Shown: piece by piece, positions 1 through 8,294 of the stretch
Layout: every line of letters begins with the position of its first letter
How positions within the stretch are numbered: position 1 is the first letter of the stretch
Assembly (NCBI GenBank): GCA_905479865.1
Contig: CAJQOD010000016.1
Coordinates: forward strand, 1-53,302
Reading direction: 5' to 3'
Source of the DNA: an uncultured Rickettsiaceae bacterium
Lineage (GTDB): Bacteria > Pseudomonadota > Alphaproteobacteria > Rickettsiales > Rickettsiaceae
DNA length: 53,302 bases
Position numbers and translations under genes: made by a program
Notes under the pieces: model-generated
What the model saw: only the letters and a program-made list of their open reading frames with translations
What the model was told of the DNA's origin: nothing
The model's database searches: none

Positions 1-181
1 AAAAATCGCCTCCTGCAGCCCACGTAGCTACAATGGTACACACCAAAGCTGTAGTAGTAAAATCTCTGTTACCAACAGCAAATTCCCTTATATTATTAAT
101 GTGCCTCCCTTTACGTATGCCAATGACAAGAGTTGTTAATAAGAAAACTGCGACAATAACTATATCCACATCAATATTCAT
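1..181 (-). CDS. Sodium:solute symporter family protein, N-terminal part (runs off the window)
   Basis: About 60 codons of an open frame read leftward from an ATG at 179-181 and leave the window at base 1. The peptide begins MNIDVDIVIVAVFLLTTLVI and continues with a GRHINN motif and an IVATWAAGG motif. This matches position by position the start of the symporter-kinase at 17115-20033 (MSFDVDVAIVAAFLL..., GRHIKN, IIATWIGGG), so it is a paralogue. The visible part covers the first transmembrane helix and the start of the second in a solute:sodium symporter fold. Whether this copy also carries a histidine kinase cannot be seen. No Shine-Dalgarno sequence is evident; a palindrome lies just before the ATG, as in the other copy. 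The substrate is unknown. Confidence 0.8.
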   Translation of the reverse strand, partial: MNIDVDIVIVAVFLLTTLVIGIRKGRHINNIREFAVGNRDFTTTALVCTIVATWAAGGDF

Positions 182-187
182 AAGCTT

Positions 188-203
188 TTAACTTATTAGT
201 TAA
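188..203. promoter_or_regulatory. Perfect palindrome next to the symporter start codon (copy 1)
   Basis: The arms TTAACT and AGTTAA surround a 4-base spacer, ending 6 bases before the ATG of the symporter gene. The same 16 bases occupy the same place in the second locus (20040-20055). The site lies where a ribosome binding site would be, so it could be a protein operator or a small RNA hairpin controlling translation. The role is inference; the palindrome and its conservation are directly visible. Confidence 0.5.
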
Positions 204-221
204 CGAAAATTACGTTAAATA

Positions 222-250
222 TTAATAGAATACTCATCCTGTAATTGCAA
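222..250 (-). promoter_or_regulatory. Predicted sigma70-type promoter of the symporter gene (copy 1)
   Basis: On the minus strand a TTGCAA -35 box is followed by a 17-base spacer and a TATTAA -10 box. The arrangement is kept in the second symporter locus at 20073-20101 (TTGCAA, 17 bases, TACTAA), which supports it as a real signal. It implies a short leader of roughly 35 bases before the ATG. Confidence 0.5.
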
Positions 251-440
251 GAGTTATCTGGTTTTGTATTGCTCATGCGCTTAAAGAGGTGTCACTGAAG
301 GAACAACAAACATTAATGACGTGCCTCAATAGCTGCCTTACATAAAGCAAAACAACTCCGTTCTTCGGCTTGTGATTTTAGTATTAGATGCCATCCTAAA
401 GGCTGTGAAGATATCAATAAAGTTTGTACCTTTGAAATAT

Positions 441-517
441 TGGTAGCGAGGGAGGGACTTGAACCCCCGACACGCGGATTATGATTCCGCTGCTCTAACC
501 AGCTGAGCTACCCCGCC
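441..517 (-). tRNA. tRNA-Met (CAT anticodon, elongator type)
   Basis: The minus strand folds into a 77-base cloverleaf. The acceptor stem GGCGGGG pairs with CCTCGCT with two G:U pairs, the D-arm contains GCTCAGCTGGTTAGAGC, and the anticodon stem is GCGGA/TCCGC. The loop ATCATAA has CAT at positions 34-36. The T-loop is TTCAAGT and the 3' CCA is encoded. The G at position 1 and the D-arm resemble the elongator methionine tRNA and not the initiator. A CAT anticodon could in principle also be an isoleucine tRNA with modified C34, which sequence alone does not fully exclude. Confidence 0.93.
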
Positions 518-604
518 ATAGATAATAGATAGTCTGATGTGCCTATAAAGAAGTTATGATAACTGCTTTTTAACATAATTAACTATTGATCTACAACAGT
601 TTTT

Positions 605-635
605 AACTCCAGACCAGATAGAGTGGCCTGGAGTT
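605..635. terminator. Stem-loop downstream of rpsI, possible terminator
   Basis: AACTCCAG pairs with CTGGAGTT (8 bp), then one mismatch, then CCA with TGG, closing a 7-base loop. It lies about 40 bases beyond the rpsI stop codon on the minus strand. There is no clear T-run after the stem in that direction, so it may be a transcript-stabilising hairpin instead of a classical intrinsic terminator. Confidence 0.4.
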
Positions 636-675
636 CCAAAATAAATATAATTTGAAATCCAGGCCATACATATAA

Positions 676-1179
676 TTAACGCTTGGAGAACTGCACTTTC
701 TTACGTGCTTTACGTCTGCCGTATTTTTTACGTTCAACTGTTCTTGAATCTCTGGTCAGGAAACCGTTTTTGCGTAAAATTGTATGGTAATCTTCAGATA
801 TACAATCCATAGCTCTTGCGATACCGTGAATAATTGCACCGGCCTGACCAGTTGTTCCACCGCCTTTTGTCGTGCATATAACATCAAATTGACCAGTAGT
901 GTTCGTATCTACAAAAGGTTGCAAAATTGCAGTTCTATATGATTTGCGAGCAAAATATTTAGCATAATCCTTGCTGTTAACAGTGATAGTGCCTTTCCCA
1001 GGTTTCACCCACACTCTAGCTACGGCATCCTTTCTTCTTCCGGTGCCATATCCTCCACCATTTGGAGTGGATTTTTTGGATCTGCACTGAACAATCTTTG
1101 GTGCTTCAGCCGTTGCTGGCTTTGAGTTCTCAGAACCTTTAATATTTACTTCTAATTCTTTAAGTGTTGGTACTTCCAT
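676..1179 (-). CDS. rpsI: 30S ribosomal protein S9
   Basis: The 167-residue protein has a divergent N-terminal extension of about 40 residues, then the S9 fold starting at YGTGRRKDAVARVWVKPG. It ends in the basic tail RRKARKKVQFSKR, whose terminal Ser-Lys-Arg reaches the ribosomal P site in this family. The extension, rich in Glu, Lys and Pro, is normal for alphaproteobacterial S9. The ATG at 1177-1179 lies only 5 bases after the rplM stop codon, so the two genes form the usual rplM-rpsI unit. Confidence 0.97.
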   Translation of the reverse strand: MEVPTLKELEVNIKGSENSKPATAEAPKIVQCRSKKSTPNGGGYGTGRRKDAVARVWVKPGKGTITVNSKDYAKYFARKSYRTAILQPFVDTNTTGQFDVICTTKGGGTTGQAGAIIHGIARAMDCISEDYHTILRKNGFLTRDSRTVERKKYGRRKARKKVQFSKR

Positions 1180-1184
1180 TATAA

Positions 1185-1652
1185 TTACTTCTTATTTTTA
1201 GAATTTTTGCCTGCAATATCAAAAATTGCCGGGTTCTGAGCTGTATGTGGATGTTCGGATTCAGCGTATACATGTAAATTGCTGAATTGTCGGGTACCCA
1301 TTTTATTTCTGCTGATCATCCTCTTAATTGCCATTTGTACAACTCTTTCAGGGTATTGACCAAGTAGAATTTTGCCAGCAGTTGTTTCTTTTATTCCACC
1401 TGGAAAGCCAGTGTGGCGATAATAGAATTTACCATCTTTTTTATCACCTTTTTTGCCGGATAGATAGATGTGTTTAGCGTTAATAATCACAACATGATCA
1501 CCGCAATCCATGTGCGGAGTATACATGGGTTTATGCTTGCCGCGAAGTAATATAGCCACCTGGCTTGCAAGGCGTCCAAGAACTATATCCTTAGCATCGA
1601 TGATCCACCATTTTTTTTCGATTTCAGATGGTTTTGCGGAATAGGTTTTCAC
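1185..1652 (-). CDS. rplM: 50S ribosomal protein L13
   Basis: This 155-residue protein begins [20 protein letters not shown] and has the family features [24 protein letters not shown] and the C-terminal [17 protein letters not shown]13 is an early-assembling protein of the large subunit. The start is a GTG at 1650-1652. The gene is the first of the rplM-rpsI pair. Length and sequence are ordinary for the family. Confidence 0.97.
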   Translation of the reverse strand: MKTYSAKPSEIEKKWWIIDAKDIVLGRLASQVAILLRGKHKPMYTPHMDCGDHVVIINAKHIYLSGKKGDKKDGKFYYRHTGFPGGIKETTAGKILLGQYPERVVQMAIKRMISRNKMGTRQFSNLHVYAESEHPHTAQNPAIFDIAGKNSKNKK

Positions 1653-1737
1653 AGTACTATCTTCAATTAATTAGACATTTTGCACGTGAAAATAGCAGTC
1701 CTTTACGTATATTGTCAAGGATAATTTTGGAAAAAGC

Positions 1738-4080
1738 TCAACTAGTTTCCAGCTGCTTTTTTAAAACTTTTTTTACACCCGTGAATTTAAAGGTTATCTC
1801 CTGGGTTTTTTTTGAAAAATCAACACTTGCCGTACCGCCATTTTTGAGTTTACCAAATAAAATTTCATCTGCAATAGCTTGTTTGATTTTGCTATCAATT
1901 AATCGATCTAGTTCTCTTGCTCCATTGCTTGCATTGAAGCAATTTTCTGCAAAATGTTTTTTAACAGCGTTAGTGACCGTAAGACGTACTTTTTTATCTG
2001 CAAGCTGTGCGGCCAGTTCTTTTAAGTTTTTGGATACGATTTTATCAACAATACCGTCAATTGGGCTAAATAAGATTATATTATCCAGCCGGCTACGAAA
2101 TTCCGGACTGAATTGTTCGTTAATTGCATCCATATTTATCGTAGGGGTTTTGTCTGGTGTTTTTTGTTCGTTAAAACCAAAAGCCTTCTCTTTTTCTGCA
2201 ATAATATTGGTAGTTAAGATAACCATAGTGTGGGTAAAGTTGATATGCTTACCCGTGCTATCAGTAAGGATGCCTTCATCCATTATTTGAAGAAGTAAAT
2301 TGAAAATCTCTGGGTGGGCTTTCTCGATCTCATCAAACAGCACCACTGAATATGGATATTTATCCACTTCTGAAGATAGCATACCTCCCTGGTCAAATCC
2401 TACATAGCCTGGAGCGCTTCCAAGTAGCTTTGATAAGGAACTATTTTCTGCAAATTCAGACATATCAAATTTTAGTAACTTCATATTGCAGAAATTGGCC
2501 AGCTGTTTTGCCAGCTCTGTTTTACCAACTCCGGTCGAGCCGGCAAATAAATAGCAACCGGTCGGACGAGTGCCTTTGCGCAGGCCGGCTCTTGAGAGTT
2601 TTATACTCGCACAGAGGCTATCTATGGCTTCATCCTGGCCAAATATACAATTTTGCAGGTTGGTGCTAAGTTGCTTTAGCTGCGTTATATCATCCGATTC
2701 AACACTGATTTTTGGAATATTCAGGATGCTTGACAGTAATTCTTCGATATTTTTCTCCGTTATGGTGATCTTTTTTTTATTAGTTTGTTCAATCTTGCCT
2801 CTGGCACCGGCCTCATCGATAAGATCAATCGCTTTGTCTGGCAAGTGTTTATCATTAATATAGCGTTCCGAGAGGTTAATTGCGGCTTTTAAAGCAAAGT
2901 CAGTATATGTAACATTATGATGTTTCTCATAATAGCCTTTGAGGCCTTGTAGTATCTGCAGAGATTCTTCTTCATCGGGTTCAGTGATAACCACTTTCTG
3001 GAAACGGCGGACCAATGCTGCATCTTTCTCAAAATGATTGTGGTATTCTTTGAATGTAGTAGAGCCAATGCAGCGCAGTTCTCCCTTTGCCAAAGCCGGT
3101 TTTAACAAGTTACTGGCATCAAGCGCACCCGTAGTAGTCGAACCTGCGCCAATTATAGTATGAATTTCGTCGATGAACAGAATTGCATTCTCATCATTTT
3201 TTAATGATTCCAATAGATTTTTAATCCTTTCCTCAAAGTCACCGCGGAATTTCGTGCCGGCAACTAGGCTACCTATATCTAGTGAGTAGATTACTGCATT
3301 TTTTAAGAGTTCCGGTACATCGTTCTTAATTATTCTGATGGCCATGCCTTCAGCAATAGCTGTTTTTCCGACTCCAGGCTCACCTACCAGGATAGCATTA
3401 TTCTTTTTTCTACGACACAAAATTTCAATAGTTCGCTGGATTTCATTCTGCCTGCCAATTAAACAGTCAATAGAGTCTGTATCAGCACGCTTGTTAAGAT
3501 TAACGCAATATTTTGCTAACTCGCTTTCATCTTGGGGCTTATCATCTTCTGTGTCTGTTTTGGGTTGCAGTCCAATTTTATGGGCTTCTTTAACTGCATT
3601 TTCAACGAAAGTAATTTGTGCTGCGTCATTCTCGGATGGCAGATGATCATGCGGTCTGTCTAGTGTTTTGATATAGCTTAGCACATCGTGCCTGCTTAAA
3701 TTTGATTCCTTCAGGCATAAAAGAGCATAGGCTTCATGTTCAAAGAAAAATTCTGCGAGTACATGCGCACCAGTGATAATTCTTTGGCCACTTGCCTGAC
3801 TGTGTAGCGCAGCACGTTGAATGATGCGCTGAAAGCCTGCAGTGGGTTTTGCTTCTTTGACATCGTCATTTATTAAATCAGTCAAATCATGCTTAAGATA
3901 GTTTTTGAGCTGGGTTGTTAGCAGCTCCGTGGCAACCCCGTTTTTAACTAAGACCTGCTTTGCGTCCTCATCTTCAATCAGTGCTAGCAGGAGATGCTCA
4001 TACGTTGCATATTCATGCTTCTGGTCTGTAGCAATTGATAAAGCTTTTCTTAGAGTGTGTTCCAGATTATTCGAAAGCAT
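1738..4080 (-). CDS. clpA: ATP-dependent Clp protease ATP-binding subunit ClpA
   Basis: The 780-residue AAA+ unfoldase has an N-terminal Clp repeat domain (about 1-140) and two nucleotide-binding domains. The first has Walker A GEPGVGKT at 233-240 and Walker B ILFIDEIHT; the second has Walker A GSTGVGKT and Walker B VVLFDEIEKAHPE. There is no long coiled-coil middle domain, which separates it from the ClpB at 35176-37746. A GF motif in KAFGFNEQ sits where the ClpP-docking loop is expected. ClpA unfolds proteins and feeds them to ClpP, encoded divergently about 560 bases away. No clpS adaptor gene lies next to it. Confidence 0.96.
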   Translation of the reverse strand: MLSNNLEHTLRKALSIATDQKHEYATYEHLLLALIEDEDAKQVLVKNGVATELLTTQLKNYLKHDLTDLINDDVKEAKPTAGFQRIIQRAALHSQASGQRIITGAHVLAEFFFEHEAYALLCLKESNLSRHDVLSYIKTLDRPHDHLPSENDAAQITFVENAVKEAHKIGLQPKTDTEDDKPQDESELAKYCVNLNKRADTDSIDCLIGRQNEIQRTIEILCRRKKNNAILVGEPGVGKTAIAEGMAIRIIKNDVPELLKNAVIYSLDIGSLVAGTKFRGDFEERIKNLLESLKNDENAILFIDEIHTIIGAGSTTTGALDASNLLKPALAKGELRCIGSTTFKEYHNHFEKDAALVRRFQKVVITEPDEEESLQILQGLKGYYEKHHNVTYTDFALKAAINLSERYINDKHLPDKAIDLIDEAGARGKIEQTNKKKITITEKNIEELLSSILNIPKISVESDDITQLKQLSTNLQNCIFGQDEAIDSLCASIKLSRAGLRKGTRPTGCYLFAGSTGVGKTELAKQLANFCNMKLLKFDMSEFAENSSLSKLLGSAPGYVGFDQGGMLSSEVDKYPYSVVLFDEIEKAHPEIFNLLLQIMDEGILTDSTGKHINFTHTMVILTTNIIAEKEKAFGFNEQKTPDKTPTINMDAINEQFSPEFRSRLDNIILFSPIDGIVDKIVSKNLKELAAQLADKKVRLTVTNAVKKHFAENCFNASNGARELDRLIDSKIKQAIADEILFGKLKNGGTASVDFSKKTQEITFKFTGVKKVLKKQLETS

Positions 4081-4237
4081 AGCTTCTAACTCTTGGTTTT
4101 TTTGTTAGTATAGCAGAACGCAATTGCCATTTAATGCTATAAACAGTAAGTAGTGGTTATTTTGTATGGATTTGTGGTATGAGTTATCTTTGTTGTATGC
4201 TATCTTTGATGTAAATGTGATATTTTTGAGGTATTAT

Positions 4238-4603
4238 ATGGGGAACAAGGTGTCAAATAAAGTTTTTATAGCTCTTGCTATATTGCTGGTGATAGTTGCT
4301 GCAGCAAAGCTATATGTTTATCGTGAATCTGAGGGCAAGTCGGTAGTTAATGAAGTCACCAGGACTGACATAAAAGTCATGCTTTACTCAAAAATTGGTT
4401 GCAGATATTGCGATCTTGCTAAGGAATTGTTAGAAGATAGAGGGATTCCTTATGAAGTGATTGAATTGACAAATAAAAAAGATTTGCTTATAAAATTAGC
4501 TAGTCAAACAGGGCAAAATACTGTTCCCTATGTTTTTGTTAATGATGAATTTATTGGAGGTTATCAAAGCCTTCGCACGCTTGATGCAAATGGGAAGTTA
4601 TAA
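4238..4603 (+). CDS. Membrane-anchored glutaredoxin domain protein
   Basis: The protein is 121 residues from the ATG at 4238, chosen because GAGG at 4228-4231 lies 6 bases upstream; the open frame extends 24 codons further without a ribosome binding site. Residues about 7-27 form one hydrophobic helix. The rest is a glutaredoxin fold with the active site GCRYC (two cysteines), the cis-proline motif TVPYVFVNDEFIGG and a shortened end. It probably reduces disulfides or glutathionylated proteins at the membrane. The side of the membrane is not certain: a short lysine-containing N-terminus before the helix would favour an N-in topology, placing the domain in the periplasm. It lies 39 bases before clpP and may be co-transcribed. 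Confidence 0.85.
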   Translation: MGNKVSNKVFIALAILLVIVAAAKLYVYRESEGKSVVNEVTRTDIKVMLYSKIGCRYCDLAKELLEDRGIPYEVIELTNKKDLLIKLASQTGQNTVPYVFVNDEFIGGYQSLRTLDANGKL

Positions 4604-4642
4604 ACCTGGAGTGTGCCAATTAAGACAGATAAGGAGAAAATT

Positions 4643-5245
4643 ATGGGATATGTACCAATTGTTGTAGAGCAAACTGCAAAAGGAGAGAGATCGTATGATA
4701 TCTACTCAAGGCTTCTTAAAGAAAGAATAGTCTTCGTGTGTGGTGAGTTTGAAGATCAGATGGCAAATCTGATTGTTGCACAATTATTGTTTCTCGAAGC
4801 TGAAAATCCGGAGAAAGAAATATATATGTATATTAATTCTCCCGGCGGAGTGGTAAGTTCCGGATTGGCTATTTATGATACCATGCAATATATTAGACCA
4901 AAGATTGCAACATTATGTATTGGTCAGGCCTGCTCAATGGGTGCAACTATTTTGCTGGCAGGTGAAAAAGGAATGCGCTATGCACTACCCAATAGTCGAG
5001 TGATGATTCATCAACCTAGTGGTGGATATCGTGGACAGGCAACTGATATTGAAATTCATGCTAAAGAAACGATGAAAATTAAAACGCTGCTTCATGAGAT
5101 ATATGCTAAGCACACTGGTAAAACTGTTGCGCAAATAGCCAAAAATATGGAGCGTGATAATTTTATGTCAGCCAGTGAAGCCAAGAGCTTTGGCGTAGTT
5201 GACCAAATTATTCAAAGTAGAGATTTAATATTAGTGAAGAAGTAG
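4643..5245 (+). CDS. clpP: ATP-dependent Clp protease proteolytic subunit ClpP
   Basis: This is a 200-residue serine peptidase. The start is the ATG at 4643, preceded by AAGGAG at 4631-4636; an in-frame GTG at 4613 lacks such a site. The catalytic triad is Ser98 (GQACSMGA), His123 (MIHQPSGG) and Asp172 (ERDNFM). The YINSPGG oxyanion region and the GVVDQI end are present. ClpP forms the double-heptamer chamber used by ClpX (next gene) and ClpA (divergent gene). Length is normal. Confidence 0.98.
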   Translation: MGYVPIVVEQTAKGERSYDIYSRLLKERIVFVCGEFEDQMANLIVAQLLFLEAENPEKEIYMYINSPGGVVSSGLAIYDTMQYIRPKIATLCIGQACSMGATILLAGEKGMRYALPNSRVMIHQPSGGYRGQATDIEIHAKETMKIKTLLHEIYAKHTGKTVAQIAKNMERDNFMSASEAKSFGVVDQIIQSRDLILVKK

Positions 5246-5304
5246 GATTTTACTTTTTTATAAATAACTGATAAAAATAAAAAATACGAAAAATTTAGGT
5301 AAAT

Positions 5305-6576
5305 ATGGCAGAAAAAACTGATAAAAAATCATTACATTGTTCATTCTGCGGTAAGAATCAGTTCGAAGTAAAAAAACTGATCGCCGGCCCTACAGTATTC
5401 ATTTGCGATGAGTGTATAGAAATTTGCCTGGACATTATCAAAGAAGAAGCAAGTGAGAAAATTGAAGAGCTTGTTTCTTCAATTCCTAACCCCCAAGAAA
5501 TTTGCCGTACTTTGGATGAGCATGTAATTGGGCAGGATAGAGCCAAAAGAGTGTTGTCAGTGGCTGTATATAACCACTATAAGCGATTAGAGAGTCTAGC
5601 CAGCTCGCAAGAAGATGATGTTGAGCTTGCCAAGTCCAACATTATGCTTATAGGTTCTACAGGTTCCGGGAAAACTTTGCTTGCACAGACTCTTGCAAGG
5701 ATTCTCGATGTTCCATTTACCATGGCTGATGCTACAACCCTTACAGAAGCCGGTTATGTTGGTGAGGATGTAGAAAATATTCTCCTGCGTTTGCTACAGG
5801 CAGCTGAATTTAATGTTGATAAAGCTCAGAAAGGCATTATTTACATTGACGAAATAGATAAAATTGCCAAGAAATCTGAGAATGTATCTATTACCAGAGA
5901 CGTATCGGGCGAAGGGGTGCAACAGGCGTTGCTTAAAATAATGGAAGGAACTGTTGCTTATGTACCACCTCAAGGAGGCAGAAAGCATCCTCAGCAAGAT
6001 TTTATTCAGATTGATACATCCAATATATTGTTTATATGTGGTGGTGCGTTTATGGGGATTGAGGGCATTATTTCAGCAAGAAGTGATAAGAGTTCTATTG
6101 GTTTTGCTGCGAACGTTAAATCAAAAGAAGAAATGCGTCATGGCGAAGTGCTAAAGGATTTACAGGTTGAAGATCTGATAAAATTTGGCATGATTCCGGA
6201 ATTTATTGGACGTATCCCAGTGATTGCTACCTTGAAAGAACTGGACAAAGCTGCACTGATTAATATTCTCACTGAGCCGAAAAATGCTATTATCAAGCAA
6301 TATAAAAAGCTCTTTGCGCTTAATGATGCTAGTCTTGCTTTTACAGATGATGGGCTGGAGGCTGTTGCTGAAAAAGCGTTAAAAAGAAATACCGGAGCAA
6401 GAGGGCTTAGGTCAATTATTGAAGATATGTTGCTTGAAGATATGTACAATTTTTCGGAGTTAAAGAACAAGAAAATTACATTTAACCGTGAAACTGTAAA
6501 TAGTGGAGAGGCAGCAGTAATAAAACCTGGCAAAATTGCTAATGCCGGTTTGTCCAAAAAACGTTTGGCTGTTTAA
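5305..6576 (+). CDS. clpX: ATP-dependent Clp protease ATP-binding subunit ClpX
   Basis: The 423-residue AAA+ unfoldase starts with a zinc-binding domain with Cys12, Cys15, Cys34 and Cys37. Walker A is GSTGSGKT at 117-124 and Walker B is [13 protein letters not shown]. The ClpP-docking loop is seen as SSIGFAAN, and the GYVGEDVE pore region and arginine-finger region IPEFIGRIP are present. It recognises tagged substrates and feeds them to ClpP. It follows clpP by 59 bases in the usual order. The stop codon is 3 bases from the next gene, an unrelated sugar kinase, so the transcript probably continues. Confidence 0.98.
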   Translation: MAEKTDKKSLHCSFCGKNQFEVKKLIAGPTVFICDECIEICLDIIKEEASEKIEELVSSIPNPQEICRTLDEHVIGQDRAKRVLSVAVYNHYKRLESLASSQEDDVELAKSNIMLIGSTGSGKTLLAQTLARILDVPFTMADATTLTEAGYVGEDVENILLRLLQAAEFNVDKAQKGIIYIDEIDKIAKKSENVSITRDVSGEGVQQALLKIMEGTVAYVPPQGGRKHPQQDFIQIDTSNILFICGGAFMGIEGIISARSDKSSIGFAANVKSKEEMRHGEVLKDLQVEDLIKFGMIPEFIGRIPVIATLKELDKAALINILTEPKNAIIKQYKKLFALNDASLAFTDDGLEAVAEKALKRNTGARGLRSIIEDMLLEDMYNFSELKNKKITFNRETVNSGEAAVIKPGKIANAGLSKKRLAV

Positions 6577-6579
6577 GTC

Positions 6580-7575
6580 ATGGCCTCTTATGTTGCCGAA
6601 AGAGATGCTAAGCTAAAGCAATTTATCAGCAGCCATTTCCAACAAAGTGCTGAGTCGTTGGAATCTATGCTTGGAGATGCAGGCTTGCGTAGTTATTACA
6701 GGTTGATCTCTGGTGGCAAGAGCTATATCGTTATGGATTGTCCTCCAACTTACTGCGATGTGCAGCAATTTATTGATATTGCCAGTTACCTTAAAAATAA
6801 GGGGTTTTCGACGCCGGAAATTATCGGGCAAGATTCAGATCAAGGTTTCCTGATATTAGAAGATTTTGGCACATTAAGTGTCAAAGATTATTTGCTGAGT
6901 GGTTTAGATCAGAGTGAGCTTAAGCGCAAGCAGATTTACCATTTGATTATTGATTTACTGGTCTCGTTGCAGGAGCAAGAGGTACCATCAACTTTGGTAG
7001 AATTTGATAACGAGTTGCTTATTCTGGAGCTTGGAGTGTTCGTTGACTGGTATATACCGTATGCCTACAATAGGAAGCTTGGCGTACATGAATTTGAAGA
7101 ATTTATAGATATCTGGCAGCATATTTTAGCAGAGCAGGTATCGATGCCTAATAGTATTGTATTAAGGGATTACCATGTAGAGAATATGATGTATTTAGAA
7201 CAGCGTGAATCGATTAGGCAGTTGGGACTTCTGGATTTTCAGGATGCGATGTTCGGGTCGCCGGTTTATGATTTGGTTTCGGTGCTTGAAGATGCGCGTC
7301 TGGAAATATCAAGAGATGAGGCACTGCAATATGCAGAATATTTTGCTCAAAAAAAGAAAATTGGGATAGAATCACTGCTGCGTAATTATCATATTTTGGG
7401 CGCGCAAAGAAATAGTAGAATTTTAGGAGTATTTGTGAGGAAGGCAAATCGAGATGGGGATGATAGTTATTTAAAATACATTCCCAGAGTGCTTAAGTAT
7501 CTTGAGTATGATTTATCGTATTTTATGCTTGAGCCGCTAAGGCATTGGTTAGAGAAATTGAAGTTAAGCTTATGA
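6580..7575 (+). CDS. amgK: Sugar kinase of the aminoglycoside phosphotransferase fold (AmgK-like)
   Basis: The 331-residue protein has the phosphotransferase-fold signatures: the catalytic loop LRDYHVENMM (Asp197, Asn202) and the metal-binding motif LLDFQDAMFG (Asp219, Asp222). In alphaproteobacteria and pseudomonads this subgroup phosphorylates N-acetylmuramate and N-acetylglucosamine at C1 (AmgK), feeding MurU and returning cell-wall sugars to UDP-MurNAc. The next gene is MurU-like and overlaps it by 4 bases (ATGA), which supports that pathway. The specific substrate is inferred from family and neighbour. In many relatives a tsaE gene precedes this pair; here clpX does. Confidence 0.8.
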   Translation: MASYVAERDAKLKQFISSHFQQSAESLESMLGDAGLRSYYRLISGGKSYIVMDCPPTYCDVQQFIDIASYLKNKGFSTPEIIGQDSDQGFLILEDFGTLSVKDYLLSGLDQSELKRKQIYHLIIDLLVSLQEQEVPSTLVEFDNELLILELGVFVDWYIPYAYNRKLGVHEFEEFIDIWQHILAEQVSMPNSIVLRDYHVENMMYLEQRESIRQLGLLDFQDAMFGSPVYDLVSVLEDARLEISRDEALQYAEYFAQKKKIGIESLLRNYHILGAQRNSRILGVFVRKANRDGDDSYLKYIPRVLKYLEYDLSYFMLEPLRHWLEKLKLSL

Positions 7576-8291
7576 TTGATACAATAATGTTATTTGCAGC
7601 AGGACTTGGTAACCGTATGCGCCATTTGACAGAAAATAATCCAAAAACATTGATACCGATTTTAGGCAAGCCAATTTTGCATCATGCTCTTGAATTATGC
7701 AAATCTTACCCATTTAAGAAAGTGGTTATTAATACCCACTATTTGCACAAGAAAATCGAACAATCCATAGAAGAATTCAAGGCAAATAATCCAGATTTTC
7801 CAGAAATAGCAGTCATTTACGAAGAGGAGTTTCTTGAAACCGGCGGAGCTGTGAAAAACGCTATAGATGTGCTTGGGGACAAACCAGTATTTACACTTAA
7901 TACAGATATTGTTTTGCAGTCAGGGCATAATATCTTTGAAGAGATGATCGGTAAGTGGAATCCTGATAAAATGGATTTTTTACTTCTTATGCAGCCTTAT
8001 GAAAAAGCTGTTGGTTATGCCGGTCATGGTGATTTTGATTTAGACGCAGAAGGAAAGTTACATAGGCCTGATAAGGAAGAAAATTATGAGTATATGTATG
8101 CTGGATTGCAAATTCTAAAGCCGGAAAAAGTGTCGCGTCATCCATTGAAAATATTTTCCCTCAGAGAGTATTATTTAAATAGCGAAAAAGTAATTGCCCT
8201 GCGGGCAAAAGATGTTCGATGGTATCATGCAACCAGGCCGGAAGATTTGATAAACATAGAGATGGATATGTTGGCTCACGAGGATGTTTAA
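7572..8291 (+). CDS. murU: Nucleotidyltransferase, MurU-like (N-acetylmuramate-1-phosphate uridylyltransferase)
   Basis: The 239-residue protein from the ATG at 7572 starts MIDTIMLFAAGLGNRMRHLT, the nucleotide-binding loop of sugar-1-phosphate nucleotidyltransferases. It continues with NPKTLIPILGKPILHH and the metal-binding NTDIVL. The ATG overlaps the stop of the kinase gene (ATGA), so translation is probably coupled; an in-frame start at 7545 has no better support. MurU converts MurNAc-1-phosphate to UDP-MurNAc. With the kinase this forms a short peptidoglycan-sugar recycling route that bypasses de novo synthesis and is known in other bacteria to lower fosfomycin sensitivity. Substrate assignment is by family and context. 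Confidence 0.8.
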   Translation: MIDTIMLFAAGLGNRMRHLTENNPKTLIPILGKPILHHALELCKSYPFKKVVINTHYLHKKIEQSIEEFKANNPDFPEIAVIYEEEFLETGGAVKNAIDVLGDKPVFTLNTDIVLQSGHNIFEEMIGKWNPDKMDFLLLMQPYEKAVGYAGHGDFDLDAEGKLHRPDKEENYEYMYAGLQILKPEKVSRHPLKIFSLREYYLNSEKVIALRAKDVRWYHATRPEDLINIEMDMLAHEDV

Positions 8292-8294
8292 ATC

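Larger units (their letters stand above)
179..313. repeat. Duplicated upstream/leader block, copy 1 (copy 2 at 20031-20164)
   Basis: About 135 bases before this symporter gene align almost without gaps to the block before the symporter-kinase gene. Shared pieces include the start codon context, the TTAACT/AGTTAA palindrome, the promoter boxes, a TAACTCTTGCAAT stretch and a TTGTTGTTCCTTCAGT stretch (minus strand). The two loci therefore arose by a duplication that included the regulatory region, and the non-coding part has been kept similar. From 314 to the tRNA at 441 the two loci no longer align clearly at DNA level. Confidence 0.8.

Noticed and set aside
605-635. Riboswitch or ribosomal-protein autoregulatory leader
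   Set aside because: The hairpin lies after rpsI, not before rplM, so it cannot be a leader of that operon.
1628-2290. Long plus-strand open frame overlapping rplM and clpA
   Set aside because: It is the antisense shadow of clpA, composed of Leu/Ser/Phe-rich text with no domain, and clpA is unambiguous.
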